DNA of 64,000 nucleotides. Origin: Nordella sp. HKS 07 (GTDB lineage Bacteria > Pseudomonadota > Alphaproteobacteria > Rhizobiales > Aestuariivirgaceae). This document shows, piece by piece, positions 17,888 to 26,995 of the stretch (the first letter of the stretch is position 1; each line of letters opens with the position of its first letter). The stretch covers positions 7,024,001 to 7,088,000 of the forward strand of contig NZ_CP049258.1 of NCBI RefSeq assembly GCF_011046735.1, written 5' to 3'. The notes under the pieces were generated by a model that saw only the letters and a list, made by a program, of their open reading frames with translations, was not told the origin of the DNA and searched no databases. Both the position numbers and the translations under genes were made by a program.

Positions 17888-19546
17888 ATGAAGAAATGGT
17901 TGCTGGCAGGTGCCGCGGCCCTGATCCTTAGTGCCTTGAGCGCCCCCAGTTTCGCCGAATACAAGGCGGAGCACCGGGGCGGCACAATGCGGCTCCTGTC
18001 CCGTTCCGCCGGCGGATCGCTCGATCCGCACATCAACTATACCCTGCAGTATTGGCAGCTCTACCAGCCGACCTATGACGGCCTCGTCACCTTCAAGAAG
18101 GCGGCGGGTGCCGATGGTTTCAACGTCGTCGCCGACCTCGCCGAGGAAATTCCGAAGCCCGAGAATGACGGCAAGACCTATGTGTTCAAGCTGCGCAAGG
18201 GCATCAAATTCTCGGATGGCCGCGAGCTCGGCGTGAAGGACGTCGTCGCGTCGTTCCAGCGCATCTACAAAGTGTCGAGCCCGACTTCCGGCTCCTTCTT
18301 CGCCGGCATCGTCGGCGCCGACAAATGCCTGGCCGAGCCGGCCAAATGCACGCTCGAAGGCGGCATCGTTGCCGACGAGGCGAACAGCACCATCACCCTC
18401 AATCTCACCCAGCCCGACGCCGAAATCTTCTACAAGCTGGCACTGCCGCATGCGGTGATCCTTCCCGCCGACGCGCCGACCCAGGATGCGGGCTCCGTGC
18501 CCATCCCCGGCACCGGCCCCTACATGTTCACCTCCTATGACCCCAACAAGGCACTGGTCATGGAGCGCAATCCGCATTTCAAGGTCTGGAGCGAAGAGGC
18601 CCAGCCCGACGGTTATCCCGACAAGGTCCAGTATGATTTCGGCCTGAGCGAGGAAGCCGCTGTGACCGCCATCCAGAATGGCGAGGCCGACTGGACATTC
18701 GACGAGATCCCCTCCGACCGTCTGGCCGAGATCGGCACCAAGAACAAGGACCAGGTGCATGTGACGCCGCTCACCGCCTGGTGGTATCTGCCGATGAATA
18801 CGAGGCTGGCACCGTTCGACAATGAGAAAGCGCGCCAGGCCGTATCCTACGCGATCGACCGCAGCGCACTTGTCAAGATCTTCGGCGGCAATGTGCTCGC
18901 AGCCCCGGTCTGCCAGGTCCTGCCCCCGGGCTTCCCTGGGCATGAGCCCTATTGCCCCTTCACCAAGGACCCGGGTGCCAAATGGTCGGCGCCGGACATG
19001 GAGAAGGCCAAGCAGCTCGTCGAGGAATCCGGCACCAAGGGCCAGAAGGTGACGATCATTGCCGAGGATAAGGCGATCTCCAAGGCGGTCGGCGTCTATC
19101 TGCAGAGCATGCTGACCGAGCTCGGTTATCAGGCCGAGGTCAAGCCGATCTCCACCAATATCCAGTTCACCTACATCCAGAACACCAACAACAAGGTGCA
19201 GATGTCGATCACGCAGTGGTATCAGGACTATCCGGCCGCTTCGGACTTCCTCTACATCTTGTTCGGTTGCGAGAGCTTCCGCGAAGGATCCGATTCATCG
19301 GTCAATATCTCCGGCTTCTGCGACAAGGAGATCAATGACAAGATGAAGGCGGCGCTCGCTCTGGGCGTCACCGACCAGGCGTCCGCCGACAAGATGTGGA
19401 CCGAGATCGATAAGGCGATCACCGACAAGGCGCCCGCCGCGGCCCTGTTCACGCCCAAGCATCTCGATTTCGTCTCCAAGCGCGTCGGCAACTTCCAGTT
19501 CAACTCGCAGTATTACTGGATGGTGACCCAGTCCTGGGTTCAGTAA
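17888..19546 (+). CDS. Peptide ABC transporter substrate-binding protein (family 5)
   Basis: The 552-residue protein begins with a Sec signal peptide (MKKWLLAGAAALILSALSAPSFA, cleavage expected after SFA) and then reads as an SBP_bac_5 protein: GGTMRLLSRSAGGSLDPH, YVFKLRKGIKFSDGRELGVKDVV, PGTGPYMF and ARQAVSYAIDRSALV. It binds di- or oligopeptides in the periplasm and delivers them to the permeases encoded downstream. TTAGGGAGA lies before the ATG. Cys pairs at about 350 and 465 may form disulfides. Confidence 0.92.
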   Translation: MKKWLLAGAAALILSALSAPSFAEYKAEHRGGTMRLLSRSAGGSLDPHINYTLQYWQLYQPTYDGLVTFKKAAGADGFNVVADLAEEIPKPENDGKTYVFKLRKGIKFSDGRELGVKDVVASFQRIYKVSSPTSGSFFAGIVGADKCLAEPAKCTLEGGIVADEANSTITLNLTQPDAEIFYKLALPHAVILPADAPTQDAGSVPIPGTGPYMFTSYDPNKALVMERNPHFKVWSEEAQPDGYPDKVQYDFGLSEEAAVTAIQNGEADWTFDEIPSDRLAEIGTKNKDQVHVTPLTAWWYLPMNTRLAPFDNEKARQAVSYAIDRSALVKIFGGNVLAAPVCQVLPPGFPGHEPYCPFTKDPGAKWSAPDMEKAKQLVEESGTKGQKVTIIAEDKAISKAVGVYLQSMLTELGYQAEVKPISTNIQFTYIQNTNNKVQMSITQWYQDYPAASDFLYILFGCESFREGSDSSVNISGFCDKEINDKMKAALALGVTDQASADKMWTEIDKAITDKAPAAALFTPKHLDFVSKRVGNFQFNSQYYWMVTQSWVQ

Positions 19547-19564
19547 CTTCGGGACACCAGCCTG

Positions 19565-20578
19565 ATGTCCGACGCGGTTGCGTCACTCCGTGTAAGCCGT
19601 GGCCCCTGGGCCACGGCTCTTCGCAGGCTCTCCCGCGACAAGGCCGCCATGGTCTGTCTCGCGGTCTTCCTCCTTATCGTCGTCGTCTCGCTGCTGGCGC
19701 CGGCCTATGCGTCCTTCGCCAACACCGATCCGTTCCGCTCCACCCTCGACGCAACCGTCGAGATCAACGGCCAGCAGGTGCCGGTGATGGAGCAGTCGAC
19801 CGAGGGTCTGGGGCTCGGCTACACGCCCATCGGCCCAACCTGGGAGCTCGGCAACTATTTTCTCGGTGCCGACAATCAGGGCCGCGATGTCATGGCGCGG
19901 CTGCTCTATGGCGGGCGCAACTCGCTCCTCATCGCCGGCGCCTCGACGGTCATAACCATCCTGCTCGCGACGATCATCGGCCTCACCGCCGGTTACTTCG
20001 GCGGCGCCACCGACACCATCCTGTCGCGCATCCTCGACGTGCTGTGGGCCTTTCCGGTCTATCTGCTGGCCATCTCGCTCTCGATCGTGCTCATCGCCCA
20101 TGGCATCGATCTCGGCATCATCATGCTCGAGGCGGGAAGCCTCTGGCTGCCGATCTTCATCATCGGCATCATCTATATCCCCTATATCGCGCGCCCCATC
20201 CGCGGCCAGGTCCTGGCGCTCCGGCGCAGCGAATTCGTGCTCGCGGCCATCGGCCTCGGCGTTCCTGAGCACCGCATTCTTCTGCGCGACATCCTGCCCA
20301 ATGTCTCGACGACGCTGATCGTCTTCGTGCCCCTGATGCTCGCCATCAACATGCTGACCGAGTCGGCGCTCTCCTTCCTGTCGATCGGCGTCCAGCCGCC
20401 CGATGCAAGCTGGGGCACCATCATCCAGGACGGCCAGGGCCTGCTCTATACCAGGCCCTGGGTGGCGCTGGCGCCGGGTCTCGCCATCGCCTTGACGGTG
20501 CTCGTCCTCAATGTGCTGGGCGACGGTTTGCGCGACGCGCTCGATCCGCGCTCCAAAATCAGGATCGGAGGCGACTGA
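19565..20578 (+). CDS. Peptide ABC transporter permease (DppC-like)
   Basis: The 337-residue inner-membrane protein has an N-terminal region before TM1 of the OppC type (RLSRDKAAMVCLAVFLLIV), a large periplasmic loop, and the permease core GADNQGRDVMARLLYGGRNSLLI with the EAA-type loop ALRRSEFVLAAIGLGVPEHRILLRDILPN. It is one of two channel subunits. The order SBP, DppC-type, DppB-type is slightly unusual, because DppB normally comes first. The next gene overlaps the stop at TGATG. Confidence 0.92.
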   Translation: MSDAVASLRVSRGPWATALRRLSRDKAAMVCLAVFLLIVVVSLLAPAYASFANTDPFRSTLDATVEINGQQVPVMEQSTEGLGLGYTPIGPTWELGNYFLGADNQGRDVMARLLYGGRNSLLIAGASTVITILLATIIGLTAGYFGGATDTILSRILDVLWAFPVYLLAISLSIVLIAHGIDLGIIMLEAGSLWLPIFIIGIIYIPYIARPIRGQVLALRRSEFVLAAIGLGVPEHRILLRDILPNVSTTLIVFVPLMLAINMLTESALSFLSIGVQPPDASWGTIIQDGQGLLYTRPWVALAPGLAIALTVLVLNVLGDGLRDALDPRSKIRIGGD

Positions 20579-21549
20579 TGCTGCTCGCCCTCCTCCGCCG
20601 CTTCGGCCAGATGCTCTTCGTGATGTTCGGCATCAGCGTGCTGGTCTTCCTGATCTTCTTCGTGACGCCCGGCGCCGATCCCGCCGCGCGCATCGCCGGG
20701 CGCAATGCGTCGCCCGAAACGCTCGAGGCGGTGCGCAAGAGCTTTGGCTTCGATCAGCCGGTCTGGGTCCAGTATTACACCATGATGAAGAAGCTCTTCG
20801 TCACTCAGGACCTCACCTCCTTCGTCAATCGCGGCTGGAAGGTGGTGCCGGCGGTGATCGACACCATACCGGTGACGCTGTCGCTGGTGATCGGGGCGGC
20901 TGTCCTGTGGGTCGTCTTCGGCCTGCTGGTCGGTCTGATCGCGGCCGCGACGCGTGGCAGCTGGATCGACAAGCTGCTGATGGCCTTGGGATTGATCGGC
21001 TGCGCCATGCCGGTCTTCTGGCTGGGCGAGGTGATGAACCTGATCACCCAGAGCCGCTATCATGACACCTGGGCGTTCTCCTGGGTGCCGCCGCTCGGCT
21101 ACAAGCCCTTGAGCGAGGATCCCAAGGGCTGGTTCCTCACTCTCGTCATTCCGTGGATCACCCTGTCGATCCTCTATATCGGCCTCTATGGCCGCGTTCT
21201 CAGGGCCAATCTCATCGAGGCGATGCAGGAGGATTATATCCGCACCGCCCGCGCCAAGGGCTTGTCCGAGACACGCATCATGCTACGCCATGCGCTGCGC
21301 ACCTCGCTCATCAGCTTCGTCACCTTGTTCGGCCTCGATTTCGGCGCCCTTGTCGGCGGCGCTGCTTTGCTCACCGAAGTCGTCTTCGGCCTGCAGGGGG
21401 TCGGCAAGCTCACTTATGACGCGCTGCAGAATCTCGACCTGCCGGTCATCATGACCACCGTCATCTACGCGTCCTTCTTCGTCGTCCTCGCCAATGCGCT
21501 GGTCGACGTCGTTTATATACTGCTCGACCCGCGCGTGAGGTCGGCCTGA
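20578..21549 (+). CDS. Peptide ABC transporter permease (DppB-like)
   Basis: The 323-residue protein starts MLLALLRRFGQMLFVMFGIS, a DppB/OppB N-terminus with FFVTPGADP. It has about six transmembrane segments, and its EAA loop is DYIRTARAKGLSETRIMLRHALR. It pairs with the preceding DppC-type protein. It overlaps that gene by one base and the following ATPase gene by one base, so the operon is tightly coupled. Confidence 0.92.
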   Translation: MLLALLRRFGQMLFVMFGISVLVFLIFFVTPGADPAARIAGRNASPETLEAVRKSFGFDQPVWVQYYTMMKKLFVTQDLTSFVNRGWKVVPAVIDTIPVTLSLVIGAAVLWVVFGLLVGLIAAATRGSWIDKLLMALGLIGCAMPVFWLGEVMNLITQSRYHDTWAFSWVPPLGYKPLSEDPKGWFLTLVIPWITLSILYIGLYGRVLRANLIEAMQEDYIRTARAKGLSETRIMLRHALRTSLISFVTLFGLDFGALVGGAALLTEVVFGLQGVGKLTYDALQNLDLPVIMTTVIYASFFVVLANALVDVVYILLDPRVRSA

Positions 21550-22502
21550 TGCTCGAAGTACGCGACCTGAAGATCTCCTTTCGCACCGAACATGGCAAGG
21601 TGCGGACCATAGACGGCGTTTCCTTCGACGTGGCCGAGAGCGAGATATTGGGCGTGGTCGGTGAATCAGGCTCCGGCAAGACGATCTCGCTGCTGGCCGT
21701 CATGGGCCTCATCAACGATCCCAATGCCGTGATCGAAGGCTCGATCAAACTGCGCGGTCGCGAGCTCATTGGCCTCAAGCCAAGCGAAATGCGCAAATTG
21801 CGCGGCCGGGAGATCGCCATGATCTTCCAGGACCCGATGACCGCCATGACCCCGGTCTATACGATCGGCTGGCAGATCGCCGAGCAGATCATAGTGCATG
21901 AGCGGATCGGCAAGCGGGCGGCACTCGCCCGCGCCATCGACCTGCTGGCGGAAGTGAACATCCCCAACCCGCGCGAGGCGATCGAGCGCTACCCGCATCA
22001 GCTCTCGGGCGGCATGCGCCAGCGCGCCGTCATCGCCATGGCGCTGTCCTGCAATCCCGCCCTCCTCATCGCCGACGAGCCGACGACCGCGCTTGACGTG
22101 ACGGTGCAGGCGCAGATCCTCGACCTCATCCGCAAGCTCAGGAAAAACCACAAATCGGCGGTTGTGTTCATCACCCATGATATGGGCGTCATCGCCGAAA
22201 TGGCCGACCGGGTGATGGTCATGTATTCGGGCCGCGTCGTCGAGCGCGGCACCAAGGCGGAAATCCTGCTCAGCCCCCGTCATCCCTATACCAAGGCGCT
22301 GCTCGATTCCATTCCGCCCCTCGAAGGCGAGAAGCCTCACCGTCTCAGATCCATTCCCGGCTCGCCGCCCTCCTTGTTCGACCTGCCGAAAGGATGCTCC
22401 TTCGCGCCACGTTGTCCCTCGCGCTTCGACAGATGTGCCGAGAAGCCGGCGCTGGAAGGCGGCGCCCATGCCGCCGCCTGCTTCCTGAAGGCCGCGTCAT
22501 GA
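21549..22502 (+). CDS. Peptide ABC transporter ATP-binding protein (DppD-like)
   Basis: The 317-residue ATPase contains Walker A GESGSGKTIS, the Q-loop IFQDPMTAMTPVYTI, the signature LSGGMRQRAVIAMAL, Walker B LLIADEPTTALDVT, and the H-loop FITHDM. The C-terminal oligopeptide-type extension carries PKGCSFAPRCPSRFDRC with conserved cysteines. It energises peptide import together with the ATPase gene at 24049. In most genomes that partner follows directly; here a 1.5-kb segment with an insertion sequence separates them. Confidence 0.93.
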   Translation: MLEVRDLKISFRTEHGKVRTIDGVSFDVAESEILGVVGESGSGKTISLLAVMGLINDPNAVIEGSIKLRGRELIGLKPSEMRKLRGREIAMIFQDPMTAMTPVYTIGWQIAEQIIVHERIGKRAALARAIDLLAEVNIPNPREAIERYPHQLSGGMRQRAVIAMALSCNPALLIADEPTTALDVTVQAQILDLIRKLRKNHKSAVVFITHDMGVIAEMADRVMVMYSGRVVERGTKAEILLSPRHPYTKALLDSIPPLEGEKPHRLRSIPGSPPSLFDLPKGCSFAPRCPSRFDRCAEKPALEGGAHAAACFLKAAS

Positions 22503-22526
22503 CCGCGGCCCCTTTGCTCCCAGGTT

Positions 22527-22660
22527 TCCCCCTCTCGCGCCCTGCGGGAGAGGGTGGCCGAAGGCCGGGTGAGGGTGTGGCTCCGGCGGGGAAGAACGAG
22601 TCCGGTCTTCGCTTGAACACACCAACACCCTCATCCACCCTTCGGGCACCTAGCCCGGCC
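22527..22660. repeat. REP-like palindromic repeat (CACCCTCATCC family), interrupted
   Basis: CCCCCTCTCGCGCCCTGCGGGAGAGG, then GGTGAGGGTGTG, and in inverse orientation ACACCCTCATCCACCCTTCGG, are halves of the intergenic palindrome common in alphaproteobacteria. A fuller copy occurs at 45472-45661. Further Cs and Gs of the same family continue up to the insertion sequence at 22736. Confidence 0.65.
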
Positions 22661-22687
22661 TTCGCTTGCGCTCCGGCGCTCGGTGCT

Positions 22688-22712
22688 CAAAAAGGTCCAC
22701 AGGACCTTTTTG
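22688..22712. terminator. Rho-independent terminator-like hairpin after the DppD-like gene
   Basis: An 11-bp perfect stem, CAAAAAGGTCC with GGACCTTTTTG around ACA, ends in a run of five T on the plus strand and, by symmetry, on the minus strand. It lies 186 bases after the DppD-like stop and before the insertion sequence. It could stop transcription from reaching the DppF-like gene. Confidence 0.55.
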
Positions 22713-22735
22713 TCGACTTCGCCGTCGCACCTCGC

Positions 22736-23992
22736 CCCGCAAGCGAGACCTTTGCGGAAGTGGTCGGATTGCGGCTGGAGAGGGGAATGGAGTTTTTTCG
22801 CGCGCCCGATTGGGCGGTGGGAACTTGCAATGCCCGGCGGGAGATGCCCCGTATGAGGTATTTTGGTTGCCGGGGTCATGCACTGAGCACCGCCAGGCGC
22901 TTGAGATTGATCGCGGTACACAGCATCGCGAAGTGACCAGCGTTCCTCACAAGCCCGATGTAGCGCACCCGCCGCCATCCCATCAGACGCTTGGCAATGG
23001 CGAAGACCCGCTCGACAGCGCTACGACGACGCGAGATGCCCTTGTTGCGTTGAACTTGGCGCTTGCTCAGCGGATGGTGCCTGTTGGGACGGTGAGCAAT
23101 GCGATCATTGGCCCCGGCAGCCTTGAGGGCCGCGCGGCGTGCCTTGGTGTCATAGCCCTTGTCGGCGTAGAGCGCCCGCTCATCGCCCATGATCAGCGCA
23201 TCACCCATAGTCGTATCAGCCACCGAGGCGGTGGTGAGAACACAGCGACGGATGATGCCCGAGCCCAGGTCGACCGCCACATGGCCTTTGTAGCCAAAGT
23301 AGCGCTTGTGGCCCTTCTTGGCCCAGCTCGCCTCAGGATCGGTCGGGCTGAGGATGAGTTTGCTTGCCGGCCGTTCGCCTTTGGGCCCGGCCTTGTCCTG
23401 CTGCGGGGCTTGATCGCTGGCGGGTGCCGGCGCCGGTGTCTTGTCTTCCTTCGGCTTCTCGGGCCGCTTCACATGGGCTTCGACCAGCGTCGCATCGATG
23501 ATCGTGCCCTGGCGCAGCAGCAGTCCCTTGGCATCAATCTGAAGGTTCACAACTTCAAACACCGCCTCGCTCAGGCCCCTCGTCGCCAGCTCCGTGCGAA
23601 ACCGGCTGATCGTCGAGTGATCCGGCGTGTCTTCACCCAAAGCCAAGCCGACAAAGCGGCGGAACGACAATCTATCGATCAGCGCTTCCTCAAGGCCTGG
23701 ATCCGACAGCGAATACCATTGCTGCAGCAAAAGAGCCTTCAGCATCAGCAGTGGCGGGTAGCCGGGCGCGCCATAGGGCGAGCCGCGCATCGGCGCGAGC
23801 AAGGTGTCGATCTGGCCCCAATCGATCAGGCTCTGCACCCGATCAAGTGTCTCGCCCGAGCGGCTCGGCTGCTTCGCCAGAGCATCAGCCAGGCTAAACT
23901 GACCAGTCACGCGTGTCGGCATGCGTCGACCCCCTGTTCCTCTCCCCAGAGAATCACAGATGCCCCACTTCTGCAAAGGTCTCGCTTGCGGG
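22736..23992 (-). mobile_element. IS5-family insertion sequence, apparently intact
   Basis: Near-perfect 28-bp inverted termini lie at 22736-22763 and 23965-23992, with one mismatch. The core is GAGACCTTTGC.GAAGTGG, like other IS5-family ends. The 1257-bp span encloses one complete transposase gene on the minus strand. The outermost CCCGCAAGC may belong to the target REP repeat rather than to the element, in which case the element is 22745-23983. A clear target duplication could not be read; only GC repeats at the tighter boundaries. It separates two genes of a peptide ABC operon. Confidence 0.85.
22876..23922 (-). CDS. IS5 family transposase
   Basis: The 348-residue transposase starts [18 protein letters not shown] and includes the N-terminal DUF772 region ([34 protein letters not shown]). 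The DDE catalytic core has D in IDATLVEA, D in [10 protein letters not shown] and E in [15 protein letters not shown]. All three acidic residues are present, so the enzyme is probably active. A Pro/Lys/Ala-rich insert lies at about 165-195. The frame is open far upstream on the minus strand, but homology and the terminal repeats put the start at 23922. Confidence 0.92.
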   Translation of the reverse strand: MPTRVTGQFSLADALAKQPSRSGETLDRVQSLIDWGQIDTLLAPMRGSPYGAPGYPPLLMLKALLLQQWYSLSDPGLEEALIDRLSFRRFVGLALGEDTPDHSTISRFRTELATRGLSEAVFEVVNLQIDAKGLLLRQGTIIDATLVEAHVKRPEKPKEDKTPAPAPASDQAPQQDKAGPKGERPASKLILSPTDPEASWAKKGHKRYFGYKGHVAVDLGSGIIRRCVLTTASVADTTMGDALIMGDERALYADKGYDTKARRAALKAAGANDRIAHRPNRHHPLSKRQVQRNKGISRRRSAVERVFAIAKRLMGWRRVRYIGLVRNAGHFAMLCTAINLKRLAVLSA

Positions 23993-24048
23993 AGAAGGGA
24001 AAAAGCTGCACATTCGGAGTCCGGTCCAATAAGGTCGAGGCTGCGACC

Positions 24049-25032
24049 ATGACCGTCGCCCCCCTCCTCGAGACCCGCAACCTGACGAAGCAGTTCGTCA
24101 TCGGCAATCGCTTCACGGCGCAGGGCCTGCGTACCGTGCATGCGGTCGACAATGTGTCGCTCGAGATCCTGCCGGGCGAGACGGTCGGCCTTGTCGGCGA
24201 ATCGGGCTGTGGCAAATCGACCCTCGGGCGCTGCATGACGCGCCTTTATGACGTCACCGGCGGCGAACTCTATTTCGAAGGCATCGACATCACCAATAAG
24301 ACCCTGCATCAGATGCGCCCCTTGCGGCGGCGCATGCAGATGGTCTTCCAGGATCCGTATGCCTCGCTCAATCCGCGCCGTCGTGTACGCGACCTTATCG
24401 CCGAGCCCTTGCGCGTGCATATGCGCTTCAGTGAAGCCGAGATCCGCGACCGGGTGCGCAACCTCCTGGATGTCGTCGGGCTTTCCCCTGACCACATGGA
24501 CCGCTTTCCGCACGAATTCTCCGGCGGCCAACGCCAGCGCATCGGTATCGCGCGGGCCATCGCGCTCGAGCCCAGCCTCATCGTCGCGGACGAGCCGGTC
24601 TCCGCCCTCGACGTTTCGGTCCAGGCGCAGATCGTCAATCTGCTCGCCGATCTCCAGGAGCGCCTGAGCCTTACCTATGTCTTCATCGCCCATGATCTGA
24701 GCGTGGTGCGCCAGGTCTCGACCCGCATCGCGGTCATGTATCTGGGCTCGATCGTCGAGTTCGGCAGCGCCGGTGACATCTTCGCCAAGCCCAGCCACCC
24801 CTATACCCAGGCCCTGATCTCGGCGGTGCCGCAGCCCGACCTCAGAAAGGCCGGCGAGCGCAAGCGCATCGTGCTCACCGGCGACGTCCCGAGCCCGATT
24901 AACCCGCCGCAAGGTTGCCGCTTCCATCCGCGTTGCCCCTACGCTACCGACAGATGCCGGCAGGAACGCCCGGTTTTGACAGCTCACGGCGGAACGCGTA
25001 GTGTCGCCTGCCATTATCCCCTCACGGCCTGA
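24049..25032 (+). CDS. Peptide ABC transporter ATP-binding protein (DppF-like)
   Basis: The 327-residue ATPase shows Walker [14 protein letters not shown]-loop [15 protein letters not shown], signature [15 protein letters not shown], Walker [16 protein letters not shown]-loop FIAHDLSVV and the C-terminal [14 protein letters not shown] motif. It is the second ATPase of the peptide importer whose other genes end at 22502. The insertion sequence upstream has detached it from the operon promoter; there is no evident new promoter close to the ATG. The frame itself is complete. Confidence 0.93.
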   Translation: MTVAPLLETRNLTKQFVIGNRFTAQGLRTVHAVDNVSLEILPGETVGLVGESGCGKSTLGRCMTRLYDVTGGELYFEGIDITNKTLHQMRPLRRRMQMVFQDPYASLNPRRRVRDLIAEPLRVHMRFSEAEIRDRVRNLLDVVGLSPDHMDRFPHEFSGGQRQRIGIARAIALEPSLIVADEPVSALDVSVQAQIVNLLADLQERLSLTYVFIAHDLSVVRQVSTRIAVMYLGSIVEFGSAGDIFAKPSHPYTQALISAVPQPDLRKAGERKRIVLTGDVPSPINPPQGCRFHPRCPYATDRCRQERPVLTAHGGTRSVACHYPLTA

Positions 25033-25044
25033 ACCATCCCCCCC

Positions 25045-25678
25045 ATGCCTGAGTTTTCCACCCATCTCGCTTTCGCGCTGATCGCGCTCGGCATGGTGCT
25101 CACCCCCGGGCCGAACATAATCTATCTCGTCTCGCGCTCGATCTCGCAGGGGGCGCCTGGCCGGCCTCATCTCGCTCGGCGGCGTGGCTTTGGGCTTCGT
25201 GGTCTACATGCTGTGCGCAGCTTTCGGCATCACCGCCATCGTCATCGCCATCCCCTATGCCTATGACGCCCTGCGTTTCGGCGGCGCGCTCTATCTGCTT
25301 TATCTCGCCTGGCAGGCGGTAAGACCGAATGGCGGCTCACCCTTCGCGGTGAAGACGCTCCCCAAGGACAGCCCGCGCAAGCTCTTCCTGATGGGCTTCC
25401 TCACCAATCTGCTTAACCCCAAGATCGCGGTCCTCTATCTCTCGCTGCTGCCGCAATTCATCGATCCTGAGCACGGCAGCGTTCTGCTGCAGTCCGTCGT
25501 TCTCGGGACGACCCAGATTGCCGTCAGCGTCACAGTCAATTCGATCATCGCCGTAATGGCGGGCTCGATCGCTGTCTTTCTGTCGGGCCGTCCGACCTTT
25601 CTGCTCGTCCAGCGCTGGCTGATGGGCACGGTCCTCGCCGGCCTCGCCGTCAAGATGGCGAGCGAAGCCCGCCGCTGA
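25045..25678 (+). pseudogene. LysE family exporter with a single-base frameshift
   Basis: The first frame gives MPEFSTHLAFALIALGMVLTP and PNIIYLVSRSISQG, a typical LysE/RhtB N-terminus. Homology then continues in the frame that begins near 25160, with GVALGFVVYMLCAAFG, FLTNLLNPKIAVLYLSLLPQF and a hydrophobic C-terminus. The break is at a run of five G (25149-25153); removing one G restores a protein of about 210 residues. It could be a real inactivating mutation or a base-calling error. The intact product would be an amino-acid exporter of the inner membrane. Confidence 0.8.
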
Positions 25679-25679
25679 T

Positions 25680-25758
25680 CGTCATCCTGGCGAAAGCCGG
25701 GACCCTCCAGCACTTCACCAGCCTGATGGATCCCGACTTTCGTCGGGATCACGGACCC
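25680..25758. repeat. GTCATCC-GGCGAAAGCC palindromic repeat
   Basis: GTCATCCTGGCGAAAGCCGGGACCC and, inverted, TGGATCCCGACTTTCGTCGGGATC form the arms of a dispersed palindromic element common in Hyphomicrobiales and related orders. A second copy is at 42435-42534. Confidence 0.65.
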
Positions 25759-25776
25759 TTTTGGAAAGGACTCACC

Positions 25777-26331
25777 ATGTCGCAGGACAGCGATCGTTTT
25801 TTCATCATCACCGGCGGCCCGGGAGCCGGAAAGACTACGCTCCTCGATGCGCTCGCGGTGCGGGGTCATCACCACACCGTCGAGGCGGGTCGCGCCATCA
25901 TCCAGGATCAGATGGCGATCGACGGGCCGATATTGCCCTGGCGCGATCCTGCTCTCTTCGCCGAGGCCATGCTGGTCTGGGACATGCGCTCCTATCGCAT
26001 AGCCGAAACGCAGCCGGGGACAGTCTTCTTCGACCGCGGTGTTCCCGACATGATCGGCTATCTACGTCTCATGGGCCTGCCTGTCCCCGCCCATATGATG
26101 CGGGCCGCGGCGCAATTCCGGTACAACCGCCTTGTCTTCGTGGCGCCCTTCTGGGCGGAGATTTTCGCCACCGACAGCGAGCGCAAGCAATCGCCTGAGG
26201 AAGCCCGGCGCACCTGCCAGGCGCTCATGGGCACCTATCGAGAGTTCGGCTTCGAGCTCGCTTTGCTGCCCCTCGCCTCCGTCGATGAGCGCGTCCGCTT
26301 CGTGCTCGCAAGAGCAGGATTGCCTGTCTGA
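25777..26331 (+). CDS. AAA family P-loop ATPase/kinase-like protein
   Basis: The 184-residue protein has a Walker A near its N-terminus, FFIITGGPGAGKTTLLDAL, followed by VEAGRAIIQDQ and FFDRGVPDMIGYL. This is the pattern of small predicted nucleotide kinases (AAA_28-like) seen in many proteobacteria. The substrate is unknown. GGAAAGGA lies before ATG 25777. It stands between two frameshifted genes but is itself complete. Confidence 0.8.
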   Translation: MSQDSDRFFIITGGPGAGKTTLLDALAVRGHHHTVEAGRAIIQDQMAIDGPILPWRDPALFAEAMLVWDMRSYRIAETQPGTVFFDRGVPDMIGYLRLMGLPVPAHMMRAAAQFRYNRLVFVAPFWAEIFATDSERKQSPEEARRTCQALMGTYREFGFELALLPLASVDERVRFVLARAGLPV

Positions 26332-26336
26332 GCGGG

Positions 26337-26916
26337 TCAGACGCGATCCAGGAACCCGAGCACGCGTCTCATCAGCACCGCGGTCGCATCCGCGTCATAG
26401 GACGGGAGCGAGCTGTCGGCGAAATAGTGCTGGTCACCTGGATACAGGAAGAGTTCCGCGTCACCGGCCTTCGCCACGATATCTCGGGCATTGTCGATGT
26501 CACCCTCGCCGACGAAGATCGGATCCCTGTCCATGCCATGGATCTGGACAGGCACACCGTCAGGCCAGGGCCCGACAGCCCACTCGCCGGTGATCGGCAG
26601 GCAAGAGTAGAAAAACAGAGCGCCGCGCGCGCGGCCGCGTCTGGGCGAGCTTCTGCGCCGGCAGCACGCCGAACGAGAACCCGGCATAGATGAGGCCAGC
26701 GGGTAGCCCATCGGCGACATGGACGCCGCGCTCCCGCATGTCTTCGAACCCGACCTCGCCGATATAAGTGAGCCCTTCGTCGATGCTCCGGAACAGGCGC
26801 CCTTCGAACAGGTCCGGCGTATGCACGATGTGACCGGCGCCTCTGAGATCGTTTGCAAACGCGCGCACACCAGGGGTCAGTCCCAGCGCGTGGTGGAACA
26901 ACAGAACCTCGGCCAT
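26337..26916 (-). pseudogene. Dienelactone hydrolase family protein with a frameshift
   Basis: The N-terminal half reads MAEVLLFHHALGLTPGVRAFA, then GAGHIVHTPDLFEG and LIYAGFSFGV, the region of the nucleophile elbow. The C-terminal half is found in the neighbouring frame: ARGALFFYSCLPITGEWAVGPW, PVQIHGMDRDPIFVGEGD and LFLYPGDQHYFAD with the catalytic Asp and His. The frames meet in a CG-alternating run at about 26620-26640. Without the break it would be a protein of about 190 residues. The nucleophile position is Ser in GFSFG rather than the Cys of classical dienelactone hydrolase. Confidence 0.8.
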
Positions 26917-26995
26917 GGGAGGTCTCCAGGTCGGATCGTAGACGCCCCCTTGATGATTTTAAAGCGCAGCCCGCTCGCGGGGAAGACCGGCCCCT

